DNA of 64,000 bases, from positions 21,527 to 85,526 of the forward strand of contig JBBCJA010000024.1 in the NCBI GenBank assembly GCA_037189585.1, in the 5' to 3' direction. The notes beneath the pieces were generated by a model. It ran no database searches, had not been told where the DNA came from, and saw nothing but the letters and a program-made list of their open reading frames with translations. The first letter of the stretch is position 1. The number at the start of each line of letters is the position of its first letter. This DNA is from JAEXNA01 sp037189585. GTDB taxonomy: Bacteria > Vulcanimicrobiota > Xenobia > Xenobiales > JADMJV01. The position numbers were made by a program, and so were the translations under genes. Of the stretch, positions 16,982 through 28,982 are shown in pieces.

Positions 16982-17034
16982 GGGATTCACAAAAAAGAGC
17001 CCGGCGGCGAAGCCGAGCTCTCTTTTGTGAACCC
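16982..17034 (-). terminator. Long hairpin terminator after SLH porin 1
   Basis: An imperfect inverted repeat beginning GGGTTCACAAAAGAGAGC and closing on a CGAA-type loop pairs across 53 nt, directly below the porin stop codon. A run of T follows on the minus strand. The 240-nt gap to the PilZ gene holds nothing else that I can identify. Confidence 0.75.
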
Positions 17035-17040
17035 TTCAGC

Positions 17041-19755
17041 TTAGAACTTGAGGGTCAACTGTGAGGTTATCTGCACACCTTCCCAAGAGAAGGGGTGAGC
17101 CACCTGGGGTCCGTTGTTGATATTCAACGCCGGCACCTGCGGGGTGGAGAACACGTGAGCCGGAATGTTGTCCTTGAAGCTGAACAGACGTCCCACACCG
17201 CTCCAGGTCAGGTCCTTGTCGATCTCCCAGGCGAAGCCGAGTTCCGGCCAGGTCTGGGTGATGTCGAGATTGTCGTAGTTGAACACACCGACCGACTCGG
17301 CATAGGCACCGTAGACGTTGAAGGGATCGTAGTGACCCTTGATGTCGATCTTGGTGTATCCACCGTGAACCTTGAAGGACTCGGTCACATCATAGTCCAC
17401 CTGAGCGTGCCAGCCGAGGAATCCAAGGTCGACCAGATTTTGGTTGGCCGCTTGAGTTCCGGCTCCGGCGAACCCGTTAGCCGCTCCGATAGCCTGCATG
17501 TTGGTCTCGCGGAAGAAGCCCAAAGACTTGAATCCACCGGACAAGGTCACACCACGGTTATTGTTGGCTTCGTCGAGAAGCCATTTGTAACCGCCGGAGA
17601 CGTAGAGGTTCTCGATGTTACCCTTGTTGTCCTCAAACGGCACCGCGAAACGGTTGCCGCCGGCGGCGGCGAACGTGGCTTCGTGATAACCGGGGAACAA
17701 CGGCTCCATCCAACCGGGCGAGAAGCCTAGAACATCACTGTTCGGAGTGGCCAGACCCAAGCTGCCCGCCGAGTAGCGAACATCCTGAAGGGAGCTCTGT
17801 TTCTGGTCCAGGTTCCCGTACTCTACCGTGACACGACCGGTAGGCAAGAACTTCCAGGTACCCTTGAGACGAAAGCCCTCACGGTTGTGCGGCAGCGACT
17901 TCGTATCGTGCAGGGAGTACAAGTTCTGGAAGTAGTTGAAGTCCGGTGTGTGCCAGATCGGGGTGCTCACACCAGCCACGACGGGAATCTGGATGATGAA
18001 AGGCGAGAAACGGGAGTCCACCGACAGGTAGTGACCCTCGAGGTCGAGGTCGCCGTCGAGAAGAGCCACACCGGCTCCGATCTTCCAAGCGTCACCACTG
18101 GCGGTATAAGCCGAGTTACGATTCGGCCGATACTCCGAATGCGCCCACTCACCGAAGATCTTGGGAGACCAGTTGTGATCGAAGGCGTAGTCGAAAGCCA
18201 ACCCATAGGTGGTCTGCTCTTGCGGACCGACACCGCCCACGTTGGGCACACCCTGAGGCAACAGCCCGGCGGCCACGTTGCCGGCTAACGAACCGTCGTT
18301 ACCGAAGGTTGCGTTCATAGGCACCGGTCGAACATCGCCGGTGCTACCCAGGCCGGCTGTCGCGTTGGGTGTACCAGCCAGCTGATTGATGTAGTAACCG
18401 GGAGGATTAACCCAATTGATCTGGCGGCTCAAATTAGGGTTCTGAATCAAACCGACATTGAGGGCTCCGCCGTTGGAAGCATCCTGCGCGGTACGCAGGA
18501 AGTTCAAGCTGACGTGACCACGCTCGTCGTGGAATTCCAATCCTAACTTGGCACCCAGGCTATGCCCAAAGTAATTGGTTCCAGCTCCGGGAGCTCCGGG
18601 AGTCACAGGTCCCGTGCTTCCGTCAGGAAGCAAGGTGCCCATCAACTGCCACTTGAGCCTCATATCGTCGCCATCACCCAACGGCGTCTTGCCGTCGAGG
18701 AGAAAACCGTAGTTCTCCAGGTACAGCGGACCGTACTCGTTGGGATTCAGGAAGCCCTTGAAAACACTTCCGTTGAAGTCGTGTTCGCTATAGGCGCCGA
18801 CAGTCAACTTCGTACCCGTCGGGGTGTGGCGAACCCAGAACTTGTCCAGATTCATCCGCGTGTAGGGCTGGTGATTGGTTCCCTGCACACCCGATCCACC
18901 GTTGACGCTAGTCGCGGTGAAGGGGTTGGAGAGCCAGGGTTGCTGCACACCATAGTAAGCGTCCACGAGCTGGTCACCCTGCGAGGTGTAAGCCGAGAAC
19001 TCCGCGCCGGCTTCGATGTCATCCGAAACTCGGATGTCGAGACCCAACACGGCTCGTGCGGTGAAACCGGTTCCGCTGGTCAACGGACGACCGGTCTGCC
19101 AGTTCGTCGTTCCTAAGACACCCGTGGTGAACGGGTTGAAGGTGGGAACCACTGTGGCCTGACCGGGCGGCAGGATGACACCTTGCGGGCCCGTTCCAGA
19201 GAAGGGGCGAGTCGCCCCGCCAGCACCGCCGGCAGTACCGACGATGGCGTTGTAGTTGATGGTATCAAAGTTGATTCCAGGATTGAGCGAGCGCATGGAA
19301 TCGCGTCCCGTATTCTGGAAACTTTGGAAAGCCACTCGAGTGTCCACGTAACCGTAAAAAGAGATTCTCTCTAGCTCGGTGACACGTTTGTCGAGGTCGG
19401 CTACTTTTTCTTCGAGATTATCCACACGAACGCCGAGAGCATCGAGCTCTTCACGAAGGGCGTTCACGAGTTTGCGCAACTCGTCTAGTTCGGCCTTGGT
19501 CGCGAAAGTTGCGTGAGCCTGCTCCATCTTGGCCAAGAGACGAGCGACAATCATCGCAGTCTCCCAGCGCGAGGCGGAGCGGTCTCCTTTGAACGTGCCG
19601 TCGGGATAACCCTCGACAAGTCCCTTCGCGGCTAAAGCAGCAACCGCGTCCTTGGCCCAGTGGTTATCTGGAACATCAGGGAACAACGGTGCTGCGAAGG
19701 CAGGCCAAGTTAGGGTGAAACAGAGCGTCAAAACAAGTGAATTGAAGCGCTTCAC
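17041..19755 (-). CDS. SLH-domain outer-membrane porin (paralogue 1)
   Basis: 904 aa. Signal peptide (MKRFNSLVLTLCFTLTWPAFA), one SLH domain (FPDVPDNHWAKDAVAALAAKGLVEGYPDGTFKGDR, residues 25-65), a coiled coil (residues 80-135, ending LDKRVTELERI), then a long beta-barrel region rich in aromatic and Gly residues with a C-terminal Phe (SQLTLKF). This is the architecture of cyanobacterial SomA/Oprs and of SlpA-like porins, where the SLH domain binds pyruvylated cell-wall polymer and tethers the outer membrane. Start is GTG at 19755 behind AAGGAGGCAGATA. Paralogue 2 lies directly upstream. Confidence 0.92.
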   Translation of the reverse strand: MKRFNSLVLTLCFTLTWPAFAAPLFPDVPDNHWAKDAVAALAAKGLVEGYPDGTFKGDRSASRWETAMIVARLLAKMEQAHATFATKAELDELRKLVNALREELDALGVRVDNLEEKVADLDKRVTELERISFYGYVDTRVAFQSFQNTGRDSMRSLNPGINFDTINYNAIVGTAGGAGGATRPFSGTGPQGVILPPGQATVVPTFNPFTTGVLGTTNWQTGRPLTSGTGFTARAVLGLDIRVSDDIEAGAEFSAYTSQGDQLVDAYYGVQQPWLSNPFTATSVNGGSGVQGTNHQPYTRMNLDKFWVRHTPTGTKLTVGAYSEHDFNGSVFKGFLNPNEYGPLYLENYGFLLDGKTPLGDGDDMRLKWQLMGTLLPDGSTGPVTPGAPGAGTNYFGHSLGAKLGLEFHDERGHVSLNFLRTAQDASNGGALNVGLIQNPNLSRQINWVNPPGYYINQLAGTPNATAGLGSTGDVRPVPMNATFGNDGSLAGNVAAGLLPQGVPNVGGVGPQEQTTYGLAFDYAFDHNWSPKIFGEWAHSEYRPNRNSAYTASGDAWKIGAGVALLDGDLDLEGHYLSVDSRFSPFIIQIPVVAGVSTPIWHTPDFNYFQNLYSLHDTKSLPHNREGFRLKGTWKFLPTGRVTVEYGNLDQKQSSLQDVRYSAGSLGLATPNSDVLGFSPGWMEPLFPGYHEATFAAAGGNRFAVPFEDNKGNIENLYVSGGYKWLLDEANNNRGVTLSGGFKSLGFFRETNMQAIGAANGFAGAGTQAANQNLVDLGFLGWHAQVDYDVTESFKVHGGYTKIDIKGHYDPFNVYGAYAESVGVFNYDNLDITQTWPELGFAWEIDKDLTWSGVGRLFSFKDNIPAHVFSTPQVPALNINNGPQVAHPFSWEGVQITSQLTLKF

Positions 19756-19994
19756 TATCTGCCTCCTTGGTAATTGGCAGGAGTCGAATCGTCTTAAGAG
19801 CCTCTAAGGTTTCCTCTTAGGAACGGCAGGAGTGACACCTAGGCGCATCCCCACCCCCACCAACTCCTGCTAGTGAGTCGCCGCCCTTTCAAGCAGCCCT
19901 AAAGAATATCCTCCGCCAAAGAAGCAGAATTTTTTCAAGAAAGCCTCGACCCTCATGACCGCGGCTTTCTGATACTTTTTCTTTGGGGGAGTAA
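19756..19994 (-). other. Leader region of SLH porin 1 with repeated CTCCTGCC elements
   Basis: This stretch has no gene. On the minus strand it contains GCAGGAGT and ACTCCTGC as a perfect 8-bp inverted repeat about 30 nt apart, plus a third CTCCTGCC close to the Shine-Dalgarno. The message therefore probably carries a structured 5' UTR. A TATTCT box near 19905 could be the -10, but no good -35 is seen. Confidence 0.35.
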
Positions 19995-20027
19995 GGAAAA
20001 GGGCCCGCCTTTCGGCGAGCCCTTTCC
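19995..20027 (-). terminator. Hairpin terminator after SLH porin 2
   Basis: GGAAAGGGCTCGCC pairs with GGCGGGCCCTTTTCC around a GAAA tetraloop, 20 nt below the stop codon of porin 2. Confidence 0.8.
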
Positions 20028-20047
20028 TTGCTCTTAGGCAAGTTCGA

Positions 20048-22561
20048 TTAGAACTTGACCTTGAACTGGGTGGTAACTTGGAAACCGCTGAAATCGAACG
20101 GGTTCTGGGTGTTACCGATAGCATCCGTGGCAAGCGTGGTTCCGCCGTTCAGGTTGCTGGTGGTATCGTAGTACCGGAGATCCATGTTCCAAGTGGTGTT
20201 CTCGGAGACATCGTAGTCAAACCCGATGAAGGGAATGATCTGATCGGAGTCCACGGTGTCGAAGGTGGTGGAGCCAGTGGCAACAGCCACCGAGTTCCAG
20301 ATACCGGAGGGGTCGTAGTGACCAGCGATGTTGACCCAGTCAGCACCGCCGCGGATGGTCCACTTGTCGCTAGCTTCCCAACCGAGTTCACCGTGAATGC
20401 TGGTGATGTCGAGGTTAACCTGGTTCTGCGAACCACCGAAACCGGCGGACAGGCCAGAGTTACGCTCGTACTCGTTGCGCTCGAAACCGAGGTCCAGCTT
20501 GATGCGGGGCTGGTCGAACTTGTAGGTAATACCAGCGGCATACTGGTTGTGCTCACCGGAGGGATTCTCCAGGGGAGCCAAGTTCGCCGTAAACGAGCTG
20601 GCCGAGGTTCCACCGTAAACCAGCGGGCTGGCGAAACCAGCGAACACGGGATCCATGAAACCGGGAGCCATCCCCAGGATTGCTCCCTGAGGGGTTCCGG
20701 AACCGAGGGCACCGGGGGTCACGCGAACATTGTACAGGCTGGTCGTTTTCTGGTCGAGGAATCCGAGTTTACCCCAGATAGCGCCGCGACGCTCGTTGAA
20801 CTTCCAGGTTCCCTTCAAACGGAAGCCCTCGCGGTTGTGCGGGTACTTCTCGGTATCGTGGAGCGAGTACATGTTGGTGAAGTAGTGGATGTTGGGCAAA
20901 CGAGTGACACCAGCCAGCGGATAGCGCAGGACGAAGGGGTCGTAGGTCGCGTCAACACTGACGTATTCACCAGCGAGATCCAGGTCGCCGTCAAACAGGT
21001 TCACACCGACACCGACGCGGAACGCATCACCATCTACATCGTAGCTGGAGTTGCGGTTCGGGCGGTACACAGAGTGACCCCACTCACCGTCGATACGGAT
21101 CTGGTCGCCTTCACCGATGTCGAAAGCGTAAGCTGCCGACAAGCCGTAGCTATCCATGCTCTGGGGACCGAAGTTACCACTGAGGATAACGTCAGCACCG
21201 GGAGCCCATCCCGAGATGGGACGGTTGTCAACAGTGGTACCGGCACCACCGTTAACCTGGTTGAACTGCGACTGCTGAGCGGCGTAGAAGCCCGGAGGGT
21301 TGACCCACTGCAGAGGGGTGAAACCGAATCCACCGGTGTTCACGCCACCGACACCACCGGTGAGCAAAGCTCCACCAGCGTTGGCTTCTTGGATGACACG
21401 GGCATAGTTACCCTTGACGAATCCACCTTCGAACTCGAGAGCCAAGCTACCACCGAAAATCCAGGGCTCATAGGCCAGGTTTCCGGCGCCAGCGACGGCG
21501 TCAGGCAGACGGCTGCCCATCAACTCCCAGTGCACCACGCCCCAGTCGCCAATGTCATGCAGGCCGGTCAGGTCGAAGCCGTAGCTATCGTTGAAACGAT
21601 TGCCGAAGGCGCCCGGGTTTTGCTGACCAGCATAGATGATGTTGTCGATCTTGTCCTCGTTGTAAGCACCGATAACGAGCTTGGTCTTCGAGGGGTTGTG
21701 GATGACCCAGAAGTTGTCCAGGTTCATGCGGGTGAAAGGAACGTTCGACAGGCTCTGAGGTCCGCCAGCGGTGTTGTTACCGGTCCAGACGGAATTCAAG
21801 AAGGGCTGCTGAACACCCCAGTAAGCGTCAACGACGGCGTCGCCCTGCGAAGAGTACGCGGAGAACTCAGCGCCAGCGTCGATATCGTCGGTCACGCGGA
21901 TGCGCAGACCCAGCAAGGCGCGAGCGGTGAAGCCGGTGCCGTTGGTCAGAGCGCGACCGTTACGGTAATCCATAACGGGCAGCACACCGTTGGTCTGCGG
22001 GTTGAGGGCGGCACCACCAAGAGTACCGACCAAAGCGTCGTAGTTATTGTAGGTCACGCCCGTAGGGAAACCACCACCACCACGAAGGCCGTCATTGTCG
22101 ATACGGCCGTTGTTGGAGAACGACTGGAAAGTAGCGCGGGCATCGAGTTCACCGTAGAAGGTGATTCGCTCGAGCTCGGTGACTCGCTTGTCCAGACGGC
22201 TGACGCTCTCTTCGAGGTTGGTCACTCGAACACCGAGGGCATCGAGCTCTTCGCGGAGGGCGTTAACCAGCTTGCGGAGCTCATCGAGCTCGGCTTTAGT
22301 GGCGAAAGTGGCGTGAGCCTGTTCCATCTTCGCGAGAAGACGGGCGACGATCATAGCAACTTCCCAACGGGTAGCGGCACGATCGCCTTTGAACGTCCCA
22401 TCCGGATATCCCTCGACCAGACCCTTAGCAGCGAGAGCGGCTACGGCGTCTTTGGCCCAGTGATTGTCCGGAACATCAGGGAACAGCGGAGCGGCCAGTG
22501 CAGGCAGCGCCATAGAGAACATGAGCATGGAGGCCACTACGGACCAAATGCGCTTCTTCAT
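20048..22561 (-). CDS. SLH-domain outer-membrane porin (paralogue 2)
   Basis: 837 aa. Same architecture as paralogue 1: signal peptide (MKKRIWSVVASMLMFSMALPALA), SLH domain, coiled coil and a beta-barrel ending in TQFKVKF. The first 130 mature residues are almost identical to paralogue 1 (FPDVPDNHWAKDAVAALAAKG, RLLAKMEQAHATFATKAELD), whereas the barrels are only moderately similar. The two probably have the same anchoring but different pore specificity. A strong promoter lies about 170 nt upstream and an AAGGGA-type site precedes the ATG. Probably one of the most abundant envelope proteins of this cell. Confidence 0.92.
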   Translation of the reverse strand: MKKRIWSVVASMLMFSMALPALAAPLFPDVPDNHWAKDAVAALAAKGLVEGYPDGTFKGDRAATRWEVAMIVARLLAKMEQAHATFATKAELDELRKLVNALREELDALGVRVTNLEESVSRLDKRVTELERITFYGELDARATFQSFSNNGRIDNDGLRGGGGFPTGVTYNNYDALVGTLGGAALNPQTNGVLPVMDYRNGRALTNGTGFTARALLGLRIRVTDDIDAGAEFSAYSSQGDAVVDAYWGVQQPFLNSVWTGNNTAGGPQSLSNVPFTRMNLDNFWVIHNPSKTKLVIGAYNEDKIDNIIYAGQQNPGAFGNRFNDSYGFDLTGLHDIGDWGVVHWELMGSRLPDAVAGAGNLAYEPWIFGGSLALEFEGGFVKGNYARVIQEANAGGALLTGGVGGVNTGGFGFTPLQWVNPPGFYAAQQSQFNQVNGGAGTTVDNRPISGWAPGADVILSGNFGPQSMDSYGLSAAYAFDIGEGDQIRIDGEWGHSVYRPNRNSSYDVDGDAFRVGVGVNLFDGDLDLAGEYVSVDATYDPFVLRYPLAGVTRLPNIHYFTNMYSLHDTEKYPHNREGFRLKGTWKFNERRGAIWGKLGFLDQKTTSLYNVRVTPGALGSGTPQGAILGMAPGFMDPVFAGFASPLVYGGTSASSFTANLAPLENPSGEHNQYAAGITYKFDQPRIKLDLGFERNEYERNSGLSAGFGGSQNQVNLDITSIHGELGWEASDKWTIRGGADWVNIAGHYDPSGIWNSVAVATGSTTFDTVDSDQIIPFIGFDYDVSENTTWNMDLRYYDTTSNLNGGTTLATDAIGNTQNPFDFSGFQVTTQFKVKF

Positions 22562-22724
22562 GTTATATCCCTTTCCTTATCTAGGAGGGGACTCTCTGCC
22601 GCTTTCGCCCCGAGAGGTGACTTCGAGTGTCTGATGTTTCCTCGTAGCGCTCTTGAGATGTCGTCGGCCCTGAGACCCCGTCCTTTTCCCCGGAGAGAAA
22701 TCCCCCCGGGAAAATTTGACTTTA

Positions 22725-22753
22725 CTTATAATCAGATTTGCGGGGAAGGTCAA
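22725..22753 (-). promoter_or_regulatory. Promoter of SLH porin 2
   Basis: On the minus strand, TTGACC (22753-22748), a 17-nt spacer and TATAAG (22730-22725) precede the porin start by about 165 nt. The leader between them contains a GC-rich inverted element around CCCGGGGGGATTT. The rest of the gap from 22754 to 22940 shows no gene. Confidence 0.65.
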
Positions 22754-22951
22754 CACCTTCTCCCGTTGGACCCAGAATTTTCTCTTCTGAGTCTCCTCCC
22801 TCGTGAAAGAGAGGAAAATTTTTCATCAGTTTTTTGATGGCCGGTCGATTCTTTTGGCTGAACTCAACCTCCTGCCCAAACAAAGAAAATCATCATGCTT
22901 AAAACAGTGAGCTCAAAAAACCTGATTCTAAGCCATTCTTTTACTGCTGAC

Positions 22952-22973
22952 TCGGCAAAACTTCGATTGCCGA
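22952..22973 (-). terminator. Possible terminator after prfB
   Basis: TCGGCAA and TTGCCGA form a perfect 7-bp stem with an 8-nt loop 30 nt below the prfB stop. The downstream T-run is poor, so termination may be weak. Confidence 0.4.
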
Positions 22974-23002
22974 CATGTTAACAGTGACCCAAACCGATCC
23001 AG

Positions 23003-24140
23003 TTAGTCGTCTTCCCCTCCGCCTTCTCCAGGGAGCGGCTCTCGTCCCAAACGAGCGCACGCTTCGAGATAAGCGGTGATAAATTTGTGCAATCTCCCGT
23101 CGAGTACCGCCTGCACATTGGCGTCGTCGGCCCCCGTTCGACGGTCCTTGATGATAGAATAGGGGTGAAGAACGTAATTGCGAATCTGGTAGCCCCAAGC
23201 CGCTTCTGTGTTTTCCCCGCGCAGCTCGGAAAGATGTTCTTTCCTCTGCTGCTGCTGCAGATCAAACAACTTGGCTTTGAGCATTCGCATCGCGGTGTCT
23301 TTATTAGAGTGTTGAGAGCGCTCGTTCTGACAAGCCACCACCGTACCTGTGGGGATGTGGGTTAAGCGAATGGCTGAATCCGTCTTGTTGACGTGCTGTC
23401 CACCGGCCCCGGAGGAACGGTAAGTATCGACCCTCAAGTCCTCCGGACGGATCTCGATTTCCTTTGCTTTTTCCAGCTCAGGTACGACGTCCACTTTAGC
23501 AAACGAGGTGTGCCGTCGCTTGGCCGAATCAAAAGGAGAGATACGAACCAGACGATGCACACCGCGCTCGGAGCGCAGTAGCCCGTAGGCGTTCTCTCCG
23601 CTGACCATGATAGTAGCCGAGTGGATCCCGTGCTCAGCCGCCGACGACTCCACCAGATCCATCTTGAGTCCCTCGTCGGCTCCCCAGCGCAAATACATGC
23701 GTAAGAGCATCTGAGCCCAGTCCTGAGCGTCGTCCCCTCCAGATCCCGAGTGAATATTCAAGATCGCCGGAGATTGGTCGTACTCCCCCGACAACAGAAT
23801 CTGGGTTTCCGCGCGCTCGAGAGTCTTTTCCAACTCCTCGACACTCTTGTCGACCTCGGAAAGATCGGTGCCGCCGTCCTCGGCGGCCATCTCAGCGAAG
23901 AATGCCGCCTCCTGCAACTTGTCCTGCAAATTTCCCCAGAGCTCGATCACACCTTTATGGCGCCCAAGCTCACGCAAAATACCACGAGCCTTTTCGGTAT
24001 CGTCCCAGGCGTTAGGAGCGGAAATGGCCGCTTCTAACTCTTCAATCTTTTGAGCACTGAGCTCCAGGTCAAAGATACTCGCGCATACGGGATACTCGCG
24101 CGCGAAATTCCTCCAACCGACCTTCGTACTGTCCGAGCAC
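23003..24140 (-). CDS. prfB: Peptide chain release factor 2, with programmed +1 frameshift
   Basis: RF2 releases peptides at UGA and UAA. The main frame has the tripeptide SPF (ISPFDSAKRRHTSF) and the catalytic GGQ (SSGAGGQHVNKT). It is entered by frameshifting: the true start is the GTG at 24140 behind AGGAGGG, giving MLGQYEGRLEEFRARVSR-, ending REYL at CTT TGA C (24074-24068). Skipping one base at the UGA (24071-24069) continues as D-LELSAQKIEELE into the 324-aa open frame, for a total of 378 aa. This is the classical autoregulatory slip site; the upstream booster is GCGAGTAT, weaker than the usual AGGGGGTAT. Downstream of secA, as in many bacteria. Confidence 0.96.
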
Positions 24141-24184
24141 GATATCCCTCCTATGGAGACTTTAAGTCGTAGACTTCAACTCTT

Positions 24185-26791
<2,607 letters not shown>

Positions 26792-26951
26792 GGGTTATCT
26801 CTTCCAATCTTGGGCCCGCGGAGGGCCGGGTCAACCGAACCTAAATCAGTTCGTCTCGGGAATTTATATCAACTCTGTGTGAAAGTAAACGCGAACGACC
26901 GGAATCGGAGCGGAAGGTTCGCCCAGGAAGGCGATAAAATGGGCCTTTAGC

Positions 26952-27440
26952 ATGCTTAAACTCCGTTATTTGATATCCGGACTCCTCTGTCTGACCCTTA
27001 GCGCCCTGGCCGCTCCCTGGAACCACTACGAGAATTCTCGTTTCGGATTTCAGGTGATCGTGCCACGAGGGCTTGAAGTGGTGGCGCGAGCCCAGGATGG
27101 GTCAGGGATGACCTGGCAGACCGGCACCTTTCGGGTCCAGGTCTTCGGTACCAACAATCCTTATCGCGTCAGCCCGGAGCGCTGGTTTTCCAACGTTCGA
27201 GCTTCGGCTGGCGACCGTATCGTGGACGAACGAAACTCGGCGGCGGGGGTCGAACCGCCCTGGCACGAGATTCTCTACCTCAAGGACGGCCGACGCGTTC
27301 ATCGCAAAACCTTCGTGGGGGAGGGTTGCGTCAACACGGTGGAAGTTTCTTACGCTTACAAGTTTCGCGAGGAGAAGCAGCCACTCGGCCAGGTGATCGT
27401 GGATAGCCTCAAACCCGGCGATCTCAGTCTAGCCCACTGA
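26952..27440 (+). CDS. Small secreted protein
   Basis: 162 aa with a signal peptide (MLKLRYLISGLLCLTLSALA). The mature part has a PsbP/DUF1795-like feel (NSRFGFQVIVPRGLEVV, then WFSNVRASAG, and VIVDSLKPG at the end) but I cannot assign it firmly. Divergent from secA; convergent with the beta-propeller genes, ending 15 nt from them. Two Cys are not paired in a recognisable motif (one in the signal peptide, one in GEGCVNTVEV). Confidence 0.75.
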   Translation: MLKLRYLISGLLCLTLSALAAPWNHYENSRFGFQVIVPRGLEVVARAQDGSGMTWQTGTFRVQVFGTNNPYRVSPERWFSNVRASAGDRIVDERNSAAGVEPPWHEILYLKDGRRVHRKTFVGEGCVNTVEVSYAYKFREEKQPLGQVIVDSLKPGDLSLAH

Positions 27441-27455
27441 GGACCTGTCCAGGCC

Positions 27456-28934
27456 CTAAGGGCGCACGGCTAGACCCAGGGGATTGGCCCGAGGATTGGG
27501 AGAGGTGGTACCGATCACGATGCCCCCATCCACGTCGATGGTGCTGATGGTGCCGTCCCCCCCATTGGACACATAGGCTCGTTTGCCGTTCGGAGAGAGC
27601 ACGATGTCCACCGGCTTATCCCCAACCCTGATGAGAACGTAGGCGGCCCTGGACCGATGATCCCACATCGTCACCGTCCCGGAACCGCGGTTGGTAACCA
27701 TCACCTTTTGGCTGTCCGGGGTGACAGCCAGCTTCACGGGAGCCACACCCGCGGCCCAGTTGGACAACTCCGCCAATGTGCCGGGGTGGTGGGCAGACAC
27801 CGTTCCGGAACCGCAATTCACCACATACACCGCGCTTCCATCTGGGGAGAGTCTCACGTCGGTGGGAACTTTGCCCACCGGCGCCTGGGCCAAAGTCACG
27901 CCGGTATGGGGGTCCACGGCGATAACTTTGCCTGGCTTGTTTCGGTCCAAGCCGGAGACCAGGGTGACGTAGATCTTATCACCACGGGGGTCGACGCTGG
28001 TCGGGATCATCATTTCGGCATCCAAAGGTAGGCTTGCCACCGGTTGATGGGTGGTCGTGTCCACCGCCAACAAGGTCGGGCTCTGACCCATCAGACAGGC
28101 CCACAAAAACCGACCGTCGGTGGACAGAGCCATATCGGTTACGGCGTAATTTTTCCCCACGGGAACGCTTCCCATCAGCTCGTTCCCCCTGGTCGCGTTC
28201 AAGATTTCGATGCGCCGTGCCGTGGTGGACACGTAGAGAACGTCTCCCTTCTTATTGAAACAGGACCAGATAGGCACGGCTTCCAGCTTGTGATAGCTGG
28301 TCCGCGAAGGAGCTTCCGCAGGCCAGATCATGAGAAAATGAGACAGATCGGTGATGGGATTCCAGCCCGGAGCGTTGGGGTCTTGGGTGAGAATTTCCCG
28401 AGGTTCCCCAACCGGGTCCACTTCCAAGGCCAACACGGCGAGAAAATTGGTGAGGTCGCTTCCGCCACGCTCTTCGGACTGTCGCGGGACAAAAGTAGCG
28501 TATAAAGTGCCCGGCCCGGACAGAGTCCCTTTTGTCACGGTCGCCCCGATTGGAAGCATCTCGACCCGCAAGGTCTCGGGAGTGTCGGCGCCCTTGGCCA
28601 CCCTGGCCCGCTTTTTGACCGGTTGATACCCTTCGCAAGTGATCAGCACGGTTATCTCTCCCTCCGGCACCTCCGTGAAGATGAAAAGTCCTCGCGCGTC
28701 GGTGGTGGTGGCGTGCTTGGTTCCCTCGATGACAACTAGCGCCCCTTGTAAAGCTTGCAGGCCCGGAACCCCGGTATTGGACCCCTCGCCGGGGACCAGC
28801 ACCACGCCGGCCAGGACAATATCACCCTTATCAGGATTGGTGGGACGCTTCTCCTTGGCGGCGACCAGAGTTTGGCTACTGGTCCAGAGCAAAATGGCGA
28901 AGAGAAAAGAAAAGACGGCGGAACTGGGTCTCAT
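27456..28934 (-). CDS. Secreted protein with carboxypeptidase-regulatory-like domain and YVTN beta-propeller (paralogue 2)
   Basis: 492 aa. Signal peptide (MRPSSAVFSFLFAILLWTSSQTLVAA), a carboxypeptidase-regulatory/SdrD-like beta-sandwich (residues 38-120: GALVVIEGTKHATTTDARGLFIFTEVPEGEITVLI), and a six/seven-bladed propeller of the YVTN/NHL type (VRLSPDGSAVYVVNCGSGTVS, LSPNGKRAYVSNGGDGTIST). Such proteins are extracytoplasmic scaffolds or sensors. It is the second of a tandem pair; paralogue 1 ends 48 nt upstream with the same layout and about the same C-terminal residues (LAVRP/VAIRP). Confidence 0.88.
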   Translation of the reverse strand: MRPSSAVFSFLFAILLWTSSQTLVAAKEKRPTNPDKGDIVLAGVVLVPGEGSNTGVPGLQALQGALVVIEGTKHATTTDARGLFIFTEVPEGEITVLITCEGYQPVKKRARVAKGADTPETLRVEMLPIGATVTKGTLSGPGTLYATFVPRQSEERGGSDLTNFLAVLALEVDPVGEPREILTQDPNAPGWNPITDLSHFLMIWPAEAPSRTSYHKLEAVPIWSCFNKKGDVLYVSTTARRIEILNATRGNELMGSVPVGKNYAVTDMALSTDGRFLWACLMGQSPTLLAVDTTTHQPVASLPLDAEMMIPTSVDPRGDKIYVTLVSGLDRNKPGKVIAVDPHTGVTLAQAPVGKVPTDVRLSPDGSAVYVVNCGSGTVSAHHPGTLAELSNWAAGVAPVKLAVTPDSQKVMVTNRGSGTVTMWDHRSRAAYVLIRVGDKPVDIVLSPNGKRAYVSNGGDGTISTIDVDGGIVIGTTSPNPRANPLGLAVRP

Positions 28935-28982
28935 GATCAGTTATAGTACCCGAACTCCGCCATCTCTTCCCTCGGCTGGAAT

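Noticed and set aside
20078..22837. 919-aa plus-strand open frame antisense to SLH porin 2
   Set aside because: It mirrors the codon pattern of the porin on the other strand, has no ribosome-binding site and shows no family motif. The SLH, signal-peptide and C-terminal Phe features fix the minus-strand frame as real.
26792..26951. Promoter for secA (TTTACT...TAAATT)
   Set aside because: The -35 and -10 candidates are poor and could also be spaced 15 nt from TATAAA. I could not choose one convincingly.
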